Source: Ancrocorticia sp047501485 (GTDB lineage Bacteria > Actinomycetota > Actinomycetes > Actinomycetales > Actinomycetaceae). Taken from it: a stretch of DNA of 64,000 nucleotides. A program made the translations under genes and the position numbers. The stretch is from assembly GCA_047501485.1 (NCBI GenBank), contig JAZDRN010000009.1, positions 1 through 64,000 on the forward strand, read 5' to 3'. Under the pieces are notes generated by a model. It made no database searches, was not told the DNA's origin, and was given only the letters and a program-made list of their open reading frames with translations. Position 1 is the first letter of the stretch; each line of letters begins with the position of its first letter. This document shows, one piece after another, positions 7,798 through 16,573 of the stretch.

Positions 7798-8919
7798 ATG
7801 ATCTTTTCCACTGCCGAGCGCTCGGCGCAGACTTCCGCAACCGAGGCCGACGACGGGGACCCCTCCGGCACCGACGCGTTCCGCTCGAACCCCGCTTCCC
7901 GCGCCAGGAAGCCGCGCCTACGTCAACGACGCGGGCTGATCCTGGCACTCCTGATGCTGCTCATCATCCCCACCATGATCGTCAGTCTCGTCATCGGATC
8001 GCGCGTCGTTTCCATGGACGACGCCTTTGCGGCGCTGCAGCACTTCGATCCTTCCAATGACGACCATCTAGTGATCCGCAATCTGCGCGTCCCGCGTACG
8101 ATACTCGCCGTCCTGGCAGGAGCGGCACTAGGGCTGGCGGGTGCTCTCATGCAATCGCTGACTCGCAATACGCTGGCCGAACCCGGCACACTCGGCGTGA
8201 ATTCCGGGGCTGCTGCCGGCGTGGTCCTCGGACTGGCGTTCACGGGCTCGGCCTCGATCGTCGTGTACGTCTGGTTCGCGTTCGCCGGCGCCGGAATTGC
8301 CTCACTCCTCGTGCACCGCCTTGGGCACGCCGGGGAATCCGGCGTCAATCCCGTGCGTCTTGTTCTCGCCGGGGCGGGCCTATCCATCATGCTGTCCTCC
8401 GTCACGACGATGGTGATCCTCTCGAGCCCCCAGGCTGTCTTCGACTCATTCAGGAACTGGTCCTCCGGCTCTCTCCAGGGACGCGGCTGGGAGGTCCTGC
8501 CGGTCACCGCAGTCAGTTTGGGCGTCGGCCTCCTGCTCGCCATGGGAGTCTCCGGTTCACTGAATTCGATCTCCCTGGGCTCGGACATGGCCCGTGGCCT
8601 GGGCGTCAACGTGCGGCGAACCTGGGCCATCACGAACCTGGCGATCCTGCTCCTGGCGGGCGCCGCCACGGCGGCGATCGGCCCCGTGGCGTTCATCGGT
8701 CTGGCGGCGCCGCACATCGCGCGCTCCCTGGTGGGTCCCGATCACCGTTGGCTGCTTCCCTATTCGGCCGTCATCGCGGGGTTGGTCCTTCTCGTTGCGG
8801 ATATCGCCGGACGGGCAGTCATCCATCCCGCCGAGGTCGGCGCGGGAGTCATGAGCGCGATCATCGGAGCCCCCTTCTTCATCTATCTCATCCGTCGCGG
8901 CCGAGTGGAGGGGCTATGA
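7798..8919 (+). CDS. fepD: Ferric-siderophore ABC permease, FecCD family (first)
   Basis: BtuC/FecCD-type permease of 373 aa with about ten membrane segments, forming half of the translocation channel. Diagnostic stretches are LRVPRTILAVLAGAALGLAGALMQ-like near residue 100 (split here), TRNTLAEPGTLGVNSGAAAG, and the coupling region IGPVAFIGLAAPHIARSLVG near residue 300. The first 55 or so residues are a charged cytoplasmic extension before TM1. It starts 92 bases after the lipoprotein gene and overlaps the next permease by four bases (ATGA), so the two are translationally coupled. The letter symbol rests on gene order rather than on ligand specificity. Confidence 0.92.
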   Translation: MIFSTAERSAQTSATEADDGDPSGTDAFRSNPASRARKPRLRQRRGLILALLMLLIIPTMIVSLVIGSRVVSMDDAFAALQHFDPSNDDHLVIRNLRVPRTILAVLAGAALGLAGALMQSLTRNTLAEPGTLGVNSGAAAGVVLGLAFTGSASIVVYVWFAFAGAGIASLLVHRLGHAGESGVNPVRLVLAGAGLSIMLSSVTTMVILSSPQAVFDSFRNWSSGSLQGRGWEVLPVTAVSLGVGLLLAMGVSGSLNSISLGSDMARGLGVNVRRTWAITNLAILLLAGAATAAIGPVAFIGLAAPHIARSLVGPDHRWLLPYSAVIAGLVLLVADIAGRAVIHPAEVGAGVMSAIIGAPFFIYLIRRGRVEGL

Positions 8920-9992
8920 CACGCAGTGCTAAGACCAGGAAGCAAGCGGAGGCCGGAACGCATCCTGCTCACGTCTTCCGTTTGGCACCCGGGCCCCTCA
9001 GACTGCGCGTCGAGCGGCGCACCGTCTGGGTTCTTCTCGTCCTGTCCGTGCTGCTCGTGGGATGCGCCGCGTACTCGCTGTCCTCCGGGAAGATATCGCT
9101 GAGCCTGCCCGAGGTGTGGTCGGCACTCTTCGGAGTCGGCGATCCCCAGACGGTCAAGATCGTGGGGACCATCCGCCTGCCCAGAGTCGTGACGGCCTTG
9201 GGCGTCGGCATGGCTCTCGGAGCGGCCGGATGCGTCTTCCAGTCGATCTCGCGCAACGCCCTCGGTTCCCCCGACGTCATCGGCTTCACCACGGGGGCCG
9301 CCACCGGTGCGGTGATCCAGATCGTCGTGTTCGACGCCGGGCCCGCCGCCACGTCCTTGGCCGCCGTCGGTGCGGGACTGCTCACCGCCGGCGCCGTCTA
9401 TCTTCTGGCACGCACCGACGGCGGGTCTGCAGGGTACCGGCTTGTCCTCGTGGGAATCGGTGTCAGCGCCTTCATGGGCGCTATCAACACCCTTCTCCTC
9501 GTGCGCGGCGATCTGGACCTCGCCACCAAGGCCCGCATCTGGCTCTCCGGCTCACTCAACTCACGTACCTGGGAAGACGCCCTTCCTGTGGCGATCGCCG
9601 CTCTCGTTCTCATTCCCCTCCTGGCGGCATGTTCTCGGTGGTTGGACGTCCTGGAGATGGGCGATGATCTATCCAGCCAACTTGGCGTCACGCCCGAGAG
9701 AGTCCGCCAGATCGCCATGTTCGCCTCAGTGATCCTCACGGCTGCCGCGGTCGCAGCTTCCGGCCCCATCGCCTTCATCGCGTTGTCCGCGCCGCAGATC
9801 GCGAAACGGCTGACGAGGGCCGCTCGCGTTCAAGTCGTCAGCTCAGCCTTCGTCGGGGCGGTCCTGCTACTGGCGGCGGATCTCATCTCCGTCCATCTAC
9901 CGGTCAAGATCGCGATGCCCGTCGGCCTGACGACCGGCCTACTGGGAGGCATCTATCTCCTCTGGCTCCTGACCCGCACTCGCGCCGTATGA
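8916..9992 (+). CDS. fepG: Ferric-siderophore ABC permease, FecCD family (second)
   Basis: Partner permease of 358 aa. After a basic N-terminus it shows TIRLPRVVTALGVGMALGAA, SISRNALGSPDVIGFTTGAA and the coupling motif ASGPIAFIALSAPQIAKRL, all characteristic of FecCD proteins. The ATG at 8916 overlaps the upstream stop; the frame is open further upstream to 8748 but that part lies inside the first permease. Expected to pair with it and with the ATPase at 10057. Ten or so transmembrane helices; no defects seen. Confidence 0.92.
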   Translation: MTRSAKTRKQAEAGTHPAHVFRLAPGPLRLRVERRTVWVLLVLSVLLVGCAAYSLSSGKISLSLPEVWSALFGVGDPQTVKIVGTIRLPRVVTALGVGMALGAAGCVFQSISRNALGSPDVIGFTTGAATGAVIQIVVFDAGPAATSLAAVGAGLLTAGAVYLLARTDGGSAGYRLVLVGIGVSAFMGAINTLLLVRGDLDLATKARIWLSGSLNSRTWEDALPVAIAALVLIPLLAACSRWLDVLEMGDDLSSQLGVTPERVRQIAMFASVILTAAAVAASGPIAFIALSAPQIAKRLTRAARVQVVSSAFVGAVLLLAADLISVHLPVKIAMPVGLTTGLLGGIYLLWLLTRTRAV

Positions 9993-10056
9993 ATACAGCC
10001 GTGTGAATAACCGAGTCATCGAGCCTCCCATTACCTCCTCTCACGAAAGCGTCACC

Positions 10057-10899
10057 ATGCACAAGACCCATCCTCCCTTGGCCGGCCAAGACCTGACACT
10101 CGGTTACGGCGGGATTCCCATCAGCGAGCATCTCGACGTCACGGTGCCCGAGGATTCCTTCACCGTCATCATCGGGCCGAACGCCTGCGGAAAGTCGACG
10201 TTGTTGCGCGCACTGTCCCGCCTGCTCGATCCGGAGCAGGGCAGCGTGATCCTCGACGGGCGAGATATCCAGGAATATTCGTCCAAGACCGTGGCGCGCC
10301 GTCTCGGGCTCCTTCCCCAATCCTCGACCAGCCCCACTGGAATCACCGTGCGCGACCTCGTCTCCCGCGGGCGATTCCCGCATCAGACGCTGCTGCGTCA
10401 GTGGTCGCAGGCCGATGACGACGCCGTCAACGCGGCTCTGGAGGCGACCGGGGTCGCCACTCTCTCGGAACGGCGCGTCGACGAGCTCTCCGGTGGGCAG
10501 CGCCAGCGGGTGTGGATCTCGCTCGTCCTCGCCCAGCAGACTCCCCTGCTGCTACTCGACGAACCGACCACGTTCCTGGACATCACCCACCAGCTGGACG
10601 TGCTCGGGCTGTGCCGCACGCTCAATCAGAACGGCTACACGCTGGTTGCCGTGCTGCACGACCTCAACATGGCCTTTCGTTACGCATCCCACCTCATCGT
10701 CATGAAAGACGGCGCCGTCATCGCTCAGGGGCACCCGCAGCAGATCGTGACGGCTGAACTCATCGAGTACGTGTACGGGATCTCCTGCCTCTGCCAGCCG
10801 GACCCGGTCACGGGCGGGCCGATGATCGTCACCACGGAGACCCTTTCTCCCACGAAGCACTCCTCACTGTCCAAGCTCCTGGCCGGTGGCCAAAAATGA
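10057..10899 (+). CDS. fepC: Ferric-siderophore ABC transporter ATPase
   Basis: Nucleotide-binding subunit. Walker A GPNACGKSTLLRAL (about residue 40), Q-loop LLPQSS, signature LSGGQRQRVW and Walker B LLLLDEPTTFLD are all intact, followed by the switch His in VLHDLNMAF. I prefer the ATG at 10057 (MHKTHPPLAGQDLTLGYGG): it fits homologues and has a weak GAAAG upstream, whereas the GTG at 10003 has no ribosome-binding site; using it would add 18 residues. It overlaps the esterase gene by ATGA. The subunit serves the two upstream FecCD permeases. Confidence 0.92.
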   Translation: MHKTHPPLAGQDLTLGYGGIPISEHLDVTVPEDSFTVIIGPNACGKSTLLRALSRLLDPEQGSVILDGRDIQEYSSKTVARRLGLLPQSSTSPTGITVRDLVSRGRFPHQTLLRQWSQADDDAVNAALEATGVATLSERRVDELSGGQRQRVWISLVLAQQTPLLLLDEPTTFLDITHQLDVLGLCRTLNQNGYTLVAVLHDLNMAFRYASHLIVMKDGAVIAQGHPQQIVTAELIEYVYGISCLCQPDPVTGGPMIVTTETLSPTKHSSLSKLLAGGQK

Positions 10900-12131
10900 A
10901 AGCACCTGCCGCGCAGTGGACCGACCGGTTCGGTCACGTCCACGAGGAGATGAGCGCCGAGGTCCCGGCCCACGAGGGAAGCATTCCACGAGTCGCGACG
11001 CCTCAGCACCTGCCCGCGGGCACCTCCAACCCCATCGTCACCGAGTGTGGCGATCCCCTGCTCCGGGACTTCACATGGATAGTGGAGGCTCCCGATGCGC
11101 ACGCGGTGCTTCTCTGGGCCAACGGCATGTTCAACCACGAGGAGGTGGAATCGAGCGAATTCGAACGGGTGGACGGCAGCGACCTGTGGGCGCTCACCCT
11201 GCGCCTGCCGAGCAGCTGGAGAGCCTCCTACCGAATCGCCGTATGGGACAGTCCGGAGCCCGCACCCTGGCGCCAGAAGGGCGACCGGTTCGCCATCCGG
11301 ACCAGCGCCCTGGAAGCCGCCGCCCTCGATCCACGTGCCGGTGAGATCATCGGCGGCTCTCACGGGCCGTCCTGCCTGGCAGCGGGCCCGGACGCTCCCG
11401 TTGAGATCTGGCGCACCCTGCGCTGGCCGGCGGCGCCTGAGTCGGCGGCTCTTGGTACCGTGCACGAGCACGAATTCGCCGCCGGAAAGCGGTACGGCGA
11501 ACAGCGGGTGTGGGTCTACGAGCCACAGCACGCGGATGCCACCGCACTGCTGGTGCTGTTCGACGGCCAGGTCTGGCACGAGCAGCTGCATCTTTCGGAG
11601 ATCCTCGACGCCGCCATCGCCGGAGGCATGCTGCCGCCGCTGCACGTGGCGATGGTCGATTCCCACGACGTCACGACGCGCTGGCAGGAGCTAGGGGTGC
11701 CCGGCGGCCAGGTGGATTTCGTCCTCGATACGCTACTTGCCCACCTACGCGATCGTTACGACATCCGCGCTCACAGGGACTCAACGGTCGTGAGCGGGCA
11801 AAGCCTCGGCGGCATCGCCGCCATCTGGGCGCTCGCGCTGGGAGGCGATCAGATCGGGCACGCGATTGCGCAATCTCCCTCGCTATGGCGTTTCGATATG
11901 TCGCGGGCGCTGCGGAGAAACGACGATTGGCTGTCGCTGCACCTGCAGGCAGGACGCTTCGAGGGGGACATGTTGACTCACGCGGCCGCCCTGCGGGATG
12001 AGCTGACGAACACGGCGCAGCCCACGGGCCGTACCATCACCCTGGATGCCATCGACGGAGGACACGACTGGGCCTGGTGGAGAGCCGGGCTCGTGCACAA
12101 GCTCGGCGTCGTATTGGCGGCTGACCACTAG
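10896..12131 (+). CDS. fes: Enterochelin esterase-like protein (Fes family)
   Basis: Cytosolic esterase predicted to hydrolyse the imported ferric catecholate ester and release iron. The N-terminal ~170 residues match the Fes N-terminal (enterochelin esterase) domain, and the C-terminal alpha/beta-hydrolase domain has the nucleophile elbow SGQSLGGIAAIWAL (about residue 300), the Asp/His region in DGGHDWAWWR, and SPSLWRFD. Length 411 aa is typical. It begins inside the stop of the ATPase gene and ends the operon. No siderophore synthesis genes are present, so the system looks like uptake and use of a siderophore that may be made by others; that last point is inference. Confidence 0.9.
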   Translation: MKAPAAQWTDRFGHVHEEMSAEVPAHEGSIPRVATPQHLPAGTSNPIVTECGDPLLRDFTWIVEAPDAHAVLLWANGMFNHEEVESSEFERVDGSDLWALTLRLPSSWRASYRIAVWDSPEPAPWRQKGDRFAIRTSALEAAALDPRAGEIIGGSHGPSCLAAGPDAPVEIWRTLRWPAAPESAALGTVHEHEFAAGKRYGEQRVWVYEPQHADATALLVLFDGQVWHEQLHLSEILDAAIAGGMLPPLHVAMVDSHDVTTRWQELGVPGGQVDFVLDTLLAHLRDRYDIRAHRDSTVVSGQSLGGIAAIWALALGGDQIGHAIAQSPSLWRFDMSRALRRNDDWLSLHLQAGRFEGDMLTHAAALRDELTNTAQPTGRTITLDAIDGGHDWAWWRAGLVHKLGVVLAADH

Positions 12132-12550
12132 TTCGACTTGGTGCGGCTATTGGCGGCGCCATAGCCATCGCTATGTCTCCCGGACATACCATCCGCCCGT
12201 TGCCGGGCCCACCACCACCCTTTGGAGAAATAACTATCCGAATTCGGCATAGGGCTGCATATATACGCAGGGCGGTGCTGAATAGCGATTGTTATTCTGG
12301 CAAAGAAGGGACCTGCTCGCGGCAGGACAGAAAACGAACTCGCACCGAAGACGGCGGACTCGTGCGGCGAGCTTCGATGTCCTTCTCCTGTTCGGAGATA
12401 GTGAATTAGCGTCTTTCGGCCATGGCCTGCCAGTGAGCGTAATGCTTTTGTTTGCCATCGCGATCTTCGCCTGGGTAGCCATGGTCTGGATGGACTTCAT
12501 CGCCATGCCGGTCCGTATCGGGGTCGGTGTGCTGGGCGCGATGGCAAGGA
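12132..12550. other. Intergenic region without a supportable gene
   Basis: Between fes and the argG terminator there is a short hairpin CATAGC/GCTATG (12160-12175) and open frames on both strands that do not resemble known proteins and run into the argG terminator. One, on the plus strand around 12441-12540, encodes a hydrophobic stretch but has no matching start context. I call nothing coding here. Confidence 0.4.
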
Positions 12551-12595
12551 CGGAGGGCTGGAGAGAGCGAATCGATTGCTCTCCCCAGCCCTCCG
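12551..12595 (-). terminator. Hairpin terminator downstream of argG
   Basis: CGGAGGGCTGG (12551-12561) and CCAGCCCTCCG (12585-12595) form a perfect 11-bp stem, extended inward by AGAGAG/CTCTC. It sits 44 bases past the argG stop; there is no long T-run. Confidence 0.7.
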
Positions 12596-12638
12596 CGACA
12601 GCCAGCGCTCACACCACAGCAAGCACGGCAGCCCCACG

Positions 12639-13880
12639 TCAGTTCAGCTTGGACTTGCCCATCGCCTCGCCCTTGCCGAACTTCACGTCGCGCGCGGCGG
12701 CAAGCTTGGAGGTGAGGCCGAAGATCTCGATGAAGCCCTTGGCGTTGGACTGATCGAAGCTGTCGCCTGCATCGTAGGTGGCCAGGTTGAAGTCGTAGAG
12801 CGAGGTCTCGCTACGGCGCCCGGTCACCACGGCGCGGCCGCCATGCAGGGTCATGCGGATATCGCCGGAGACGTACTCCTGGGTATCGCGGATGAAGGCG
12901 TCGAGCGAGCGCTTGAGCGGGGAGAACCACTGCCCCTCATAGACGAGGTCGGTCCACTGGTCGGAAACGCCGCGCTTGAAGCGAGCCTGATCGCGGTCCA
13001 GGGTGACGTTCTCCAGCTCCTTATGGGCGGTGAGCAGGGCCATCGCTCCCGGTGCCTCGTAGATCTCGCGCGACTTGATGCCGACGAGCCGATCCTCGAC
13101 GATATCGATGCGGCCGATGCCCTGGGCACCCGCGCGGCGATTCATCTCCTGGATGGCCTGGAGCGGGGTGACCGGGCGGCCGTCGATCGCAACCGGGATG
13201 CCCTTGTCGAAGGTGATGACGACCTCGTCCGGCAGCGGCGGGTAGGTAGGATCATCGGTGTAGCTGTAGACGTCCTTGGTGGGCGCGTTCCAGATGTCCT
13301 CGAGGAAGCCGGTCTCGATGGCGCGGCCCCACACGTTCTGATCGATGGAGAACGGGTTGTGGTGGGTGGTCTCGATCGGCAGGTTGTGCTCGTTGGCGTA
13401 GTTGATGGAGAATTCGCGGGTCATGGCCAGGTCGCGCACCGGGGCCAGGCACTTGAGATCGGGAGCCAATGAGGTGATGCCGTTCTCGAAGCGAACCTGA
13501 TCATTTCCCTTCCCGGTGCAGCCGTGGGCCACCACCGTGGCACCGAACTCGCGTGCGGCGGTCACCAAGTGCTTGACGATAGCCGGGCGCGAAAGCGCCG
13601 AGACAAGCGGATAAGCATCCATGTACAGCCCACCGGCCTGCAGCTGTGGCATGCAGTACTCGGCGGCGAATTCATCTCTAGCGTCCGCGACGTAGGCCTC
13701 CACAGCGCCGCAGTCGATTGCGCGCTGACGGATGGTCTCCAGATCCTCCCCGCCCTGTCCCAGGTCGACGGCGACGGTCACGACCTCCATGCCGGTCTGC
13801 TCCGCGATCCAACCGATGGCGACCGAGGTGTCAAGGCCACCGGAGTAGGCCAGTACGACGCGATCCTTATGCTGAGGCAT
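12639..13880 (-). CDS. argG: Argininosuccinate synthase
   Basis: Joins citrulline and aspartate using ATP. The N-terminal PP-motif AYSGGLDTSVA (about residue 9), GCTGKGNDQVRFE (about residue 120) and the conserved C-terminal substrate-binding domain are present; 413 aa is in the normal range. I chose the ATG at 13880, which follows AAGGAGAAG, over the open extension to 13928. It is the last gene of argCJBDRG, 97 bases after argR, so it may also have its own promoter in that gap. A hairpin at 12551-12595 ends the unit. Confidence 0.97.
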   Translation of the reverse strand: MPQHKDRVVLAYSGGLDTSVAIGWIAEQTGMEVVTVAVDLGQGGEDLETIRQRAIDCGAVEAYVADARDEFAAEYCMPQLQAGGLYMDAYPLVSALSRPAIVKHLVTAAREFGATVVAHGCTGKGNDQVRFENGITSLAPDLKCLAPVRDLAMTREFSINYANEHNLPIETTHHNPFSIDQNVWGRAIETGFLEDIWNAPTKDVYSYTDDPTYPPLPDEVVITFDKGIPVAIDGRPVTPLQAIQEMNRRAGAQGIGRIDIVEDRLVGIKSREIYEAPGAMALLTAHKELENVTLDRDQARFKRGVSDQWTDLVYEGQWFSPLKRSLDAFIRDTQEYVSGDIRMTLHGGRAVVTGRRSETSLYDFNLATYDAGDSFDQSNAKGFIEIFGLTSKLAAARDVKFGKGEAMGKSKLN

Positions 13881-13977
13881 CTCTTCTCCTTGCTGTGTTC
13901 CGGGCGAGCCGGTGTTATCGTTCCGCACGCGGCGGCAATTCTTTTCTTGGTGGGATGCGGTCGGGATTTGGCCGGGG

Positions 13978-14463
13978 CTACTTGAGGTCGAGCAGTTCGT
14001 TCCTCAAGCGCGAAGCCGTTGCATCATCCGAGGCGACGACGAGAACCGTATCATCGCCGGCGATACAGCCGAGCACGCCATCCAGCATGGCTCGGTCGAT
14101 GCCCGATGCCAGCAGTTGGGCAGCACCCGGCGGGGTTCGCAATACCAGTTGGTTCCCCGCCTGCTGCACGCTGATGAGCACCTCGGTGCACCAGCGCGCC
14201 AACTGCACCCGGGCACCCTGCGTCGCCGCATGCACCTCCACCGGTTCGGGCACCCGATAGACCTGCTTGCCATCGGCGTCCTTCACTTTGAAGGCGCTCA
14301 TCTCGTCGAGATCGCGCGAAAGCGTCGCTTGAGTCACCGAGATCCCGTCCTCGCGCAGTCGCGCCTGCAGGTGGCTCTGCGACCCGATCTTCTCCTTGAC
14401 GAGAATCTGGGCGATGAGCGCCTGCCGGGCCGAGCGGGTTCCGGGGATGAAAGCCTCCGCCAT
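13978..14463 (-). CDS. argR: Arginine repressor
   Basis: Transcription factor that binds operators in arginine genes when loaded with arginine, normally as a hexamer. The 161-aa protein has an N-terminal winged helix (ARQALIAQILVKEKIGSQ, then VTQATLSRDLDEM, the classical recognition helix) and a C-terminal oligomerisation/arginine-binding domain with GCIAGDDTVLVVA. The ATG at 14463 follows GAAGGGGGCG within the end of argD and starts two bases after the argD stop. It probably represses its own operon through the site at 18772-18795. Confidence 0.95.
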   Translation of the reverse strand: MAEAFIPGTRSARQALIAQILVKEKIGSQSHLQARLREDGISVTQATLSRDLDEMSAFKVKDADGKQVYRVPEPVEVHAATQGARVQLARWCTEVLISVQQAGNQLVLRTPPGAAQLLASGIDRAMLDGVLGCIAGDDTVLVVASDDATASRLRNELLDLK

Positions 14464-14465
14464 TC

Positions 14466-15662
14466 TCACGCCCCCTTCACGAAAGCGTTGGACTGGACGG
14501 CCATGAAGTCGACGAACGGCCGCAGCTGTTCGGGCGTCACGATCAGCGGTGGCGCGACGCGAATCGTCGTCTCGTTCGGGGCGTTGACGATGAATCCCAC
14601 CTCCAGGAGAGCTGTGCGCACCCGCGCGGAATCGGCCACCTCGATACCGAGCAGGAGCCCCGCACCTCGCACCGAATATCCCTGGTCCCGCAGCTGCCCG
14701 CGCAACCACGCGCCCGTCTCGCGCACCGTGCCGAGCAGCTTCTCCACCTCGTTCAGCGTGGTCAAGGCGGCGACGCTGGCAACCGGGTTGCCCGCGAAAG
14801 TCGATCCGTGATTGCCGGGGGCGAAGATATCGGCGGCCTTGCCCACACCCACGCAAGCACCGATGGGGAATCCCCCTCCGAGCCCTTTGGCGAGGGTGAC
14901 GACGTCGGCACGCACTCCCTGCGATGCCAGCCACTGCCCCGTGCGCCCCACTCCGGTCTGCACCTCGTCGATGACGAGCAGGGCATCGTGACGGTCGCAC
15001 AGCTCGCGGACGGTGGCGAGCACGCCCTCTTCCAATGGGAGCACCCCCGCCTCGCCCTGGATGGGTTCCACGAAGATCGCGGCGACGTCGTCGTCGAAGG
15101 CAGCGGTCAAGGCGGGCACCGCAGGTTCGACGAACTGGACGTTCGCGGGAAGCGGCTCGAATGGCTCGCGGATCGCGGGCTTCTCGGTGAGGGAGAGCGC
15201 GCCCATGGTGCGGCCGTGGAAGGAACGGGTCAGGGAGAGTACGCGGCCACCCGGCTTGTGCAAGCGGGTGAGCTTCAACGCGGCCTCGTTGGCCTCGGCT
15301 CCCGAATTGGCGAGGAAGACCTTCGTCCGCTCCGCATATCCGGAATCCGCGAAGATCTGCTGGATCTTCTCCCCCAGGCTCACCTGGGCGGCACTCGTGA
15401 AGAAATTGGAGATGTGCCCGAGCCGGCCCATCTGGGCGGCGACGGCTTCCACCAGGGCGGGGTGGGCGTGGCCGAGCGCATTGACGGCGATGCCCGCAAG
15501 CAGGTCCAGATACTTCTTTCCGTCGCGGTCCCAGACGTAGACGCCCGCCCCGCGTTCCAAGACCAGCTGGGGAGGGCCGAACGTGTTCATGAAGGCCTGG
15601 GCGTAGCGCGCGCTCAATGCCGCCGCGTCGCCCGCGCCCGCGGACATATGGCTGTCACTCAT
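14466..15662 (-). CDS. argD: Acetylornithine aminotransferase
   Basis: PLP enzyme that converts N-acetylglutamate semialdehyde to N-acetylornithine; may also serve lysine synthesis in this class. Class III aminotransferase signature: NSGAEANEAALKLTR, LVIDEVQTGVGRTG, and the PLP-binding Lys in LAKGLGGGFPIGA (about residue 250). 398 aa, normal. The ATG at 15662 overlaps the argB stop (ATGA), implying translational coupling. Confidence 0.96.
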   Translation of the reverse strand: MSDSHMSAGAGDAAALSARYAQAFMNTFGPPQLVLERGAGVYVWDRDGKKYLDLLAGIAVNALGHAHPALVEAVAAQMGRLGHISNFFTSAAQVSLGEKIQQIFADSGYAERTKVFLANSGAEANEAALKLTRLHKPGGRVLSLTRSFHGRTMGALSLTEKPAIREPFEPLPANVQFVEPAVPALTAAFDDDVAAIFVEPIQGEAGVLPLEEGVLATVRELCDRHDALLVIDEVQTGVGRTGQWLASQGVRADVVTLAKGLGGGFPIGACVGVGKAADIFAPGNHGSTFAGNPVASVAALTTLNEVEKLLGTVRETGAWLRGQLRDQGYSVRGAGLLLGIEVADSARVRTALLEVGFIVNAPNETTIRVAPPLIVTPEQLRPFVDFMAVQSNAFVKGA

Positions 15663-16573
15663 CGCGTCTCTCCTTCGACAGTGCGAACCACCTGGGTGCC
15701 GATACCGGCATCGGTGAATACTTCGAGCAGCATCGAGTGGGCCATCCGGCCGTCGATGACGTGCGCCTGGGAGACCCCCTGATCCACGGCCCGCAGCGCC
15801 GCCTCCATCTTGGGGGCCATCCCCGAATCCAGGGAGCTCATGAGCTCACGCAGCTCGTCGGCCGCGATCTGATCCACGAGGGAGGTCTTATCCGGCCAGT
15901 TGCGGTACAGCCCCTCGACGTCCGTGAGCATGATGAGCTTCTCGGCAGCGAGGGCCACGGCGATGGCGCTGGCCGCCGTGTCCGCGTTGACGTTGAGCAC
16001 CTCGCGGGGTGCCTCGATATCGACGGCCACGGTGGAGATCACCGGAATCCGCCCCGCGCCCAGCAGATCGGTGATGGCGACGGGATTGACCTTGATGACG
16101 TCGCCGACGTGCCCAACGTCCACCGTCTTTCCCCCCACCAGGGCGGTGCGGCGCTTGGCCAGCAGCAGGCCCGCATCCTCCCCTGACAGCCCCACGGCGT
16201 AGGGCGCATCCTCGTTGATGAGGGAGACGAGTTCGCGCTGTACCTGGCCCGTCAGCACCATGCGCACCACGTCCATCGTCTCGCGCGTCGTCACGCGCAG
16301 GCCGCCCTGGAATTGCGATTCGATGCCCACCCGCCGCAGCATCGAGTTGATCTGGGGACCTCCGCCGTGCACCACGACGGGCTTGATGCCCATGTGATGC
16401 AGGAAGACGATGTCCTGCGCGAAGGCGGCCTTGAGCTCCTCGGAGACCATGGCATTGCCACCGTACTTGATGACGAAGATCTCGCCCGCGAATTCACGGA
16501 TCCACGGCAGCGCCTCGACGAGGACCTCGGCCTTCTGCTGGGCCTGCTGCAACCGCATGAGAAGCTCGCTCAT
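15659..16573 (-). CDS. argB: Acetylglutamate kinase
   Basis: Phosphorylates N-acetylglutamate with ATP; usually the feedback-inhibited step. Amino-acid-kinase fold motifs are clear: FVIKYGGNAM (about residue 35), VVVHGGGPQIN (about residue 65) and NVNADTAASAIA (about residue 200). The ATG at 16573 (MSELLMRLQQAQQK) overlaps the argJ stop by ATGA. The frame is open upstream to 16732 but that lies in argJ. 304 aa, typical; the N-terminal helix MSELLMRLQQAQQKAEVLVE is of the kind linked to arginine-sensitive hexameric kinases, an inference. Confidence 0.96.
   Translation of the reverse strand: MSELLMRLQQAQQKAEVLVEALPWIREFAGEIFVIKYGGNAMVSEELKAAFAQDIVFLHHMGIKPVVVHGGGPQINSMLRRVGIESQFQGGLRVTTRETMDVVRMVLTGQVQRELVSLINEDAPYAVGLSGEDAGLLLAKRRTALVGGKTVDVGHVGDVIKVNPVAITDLLGAGRIPVISTVAVDIEAPREVLNVNADTAASAIAVALAAEKLIMLTDVEGLYRNWPDKTSLVDQIAADELRELMSSLDSGMAPKMEAALRAVDQGVSQAHVIDGRMAHSMLLEVFTDAGIGTQVVRTVEGETR

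Noticed and set aside
12289..12753. Possible small membrane protein between fes and argG
   Set aside because: It passes through the argG terminator hairpin and into argG antisense; only a short hydrophobic segment supports it.
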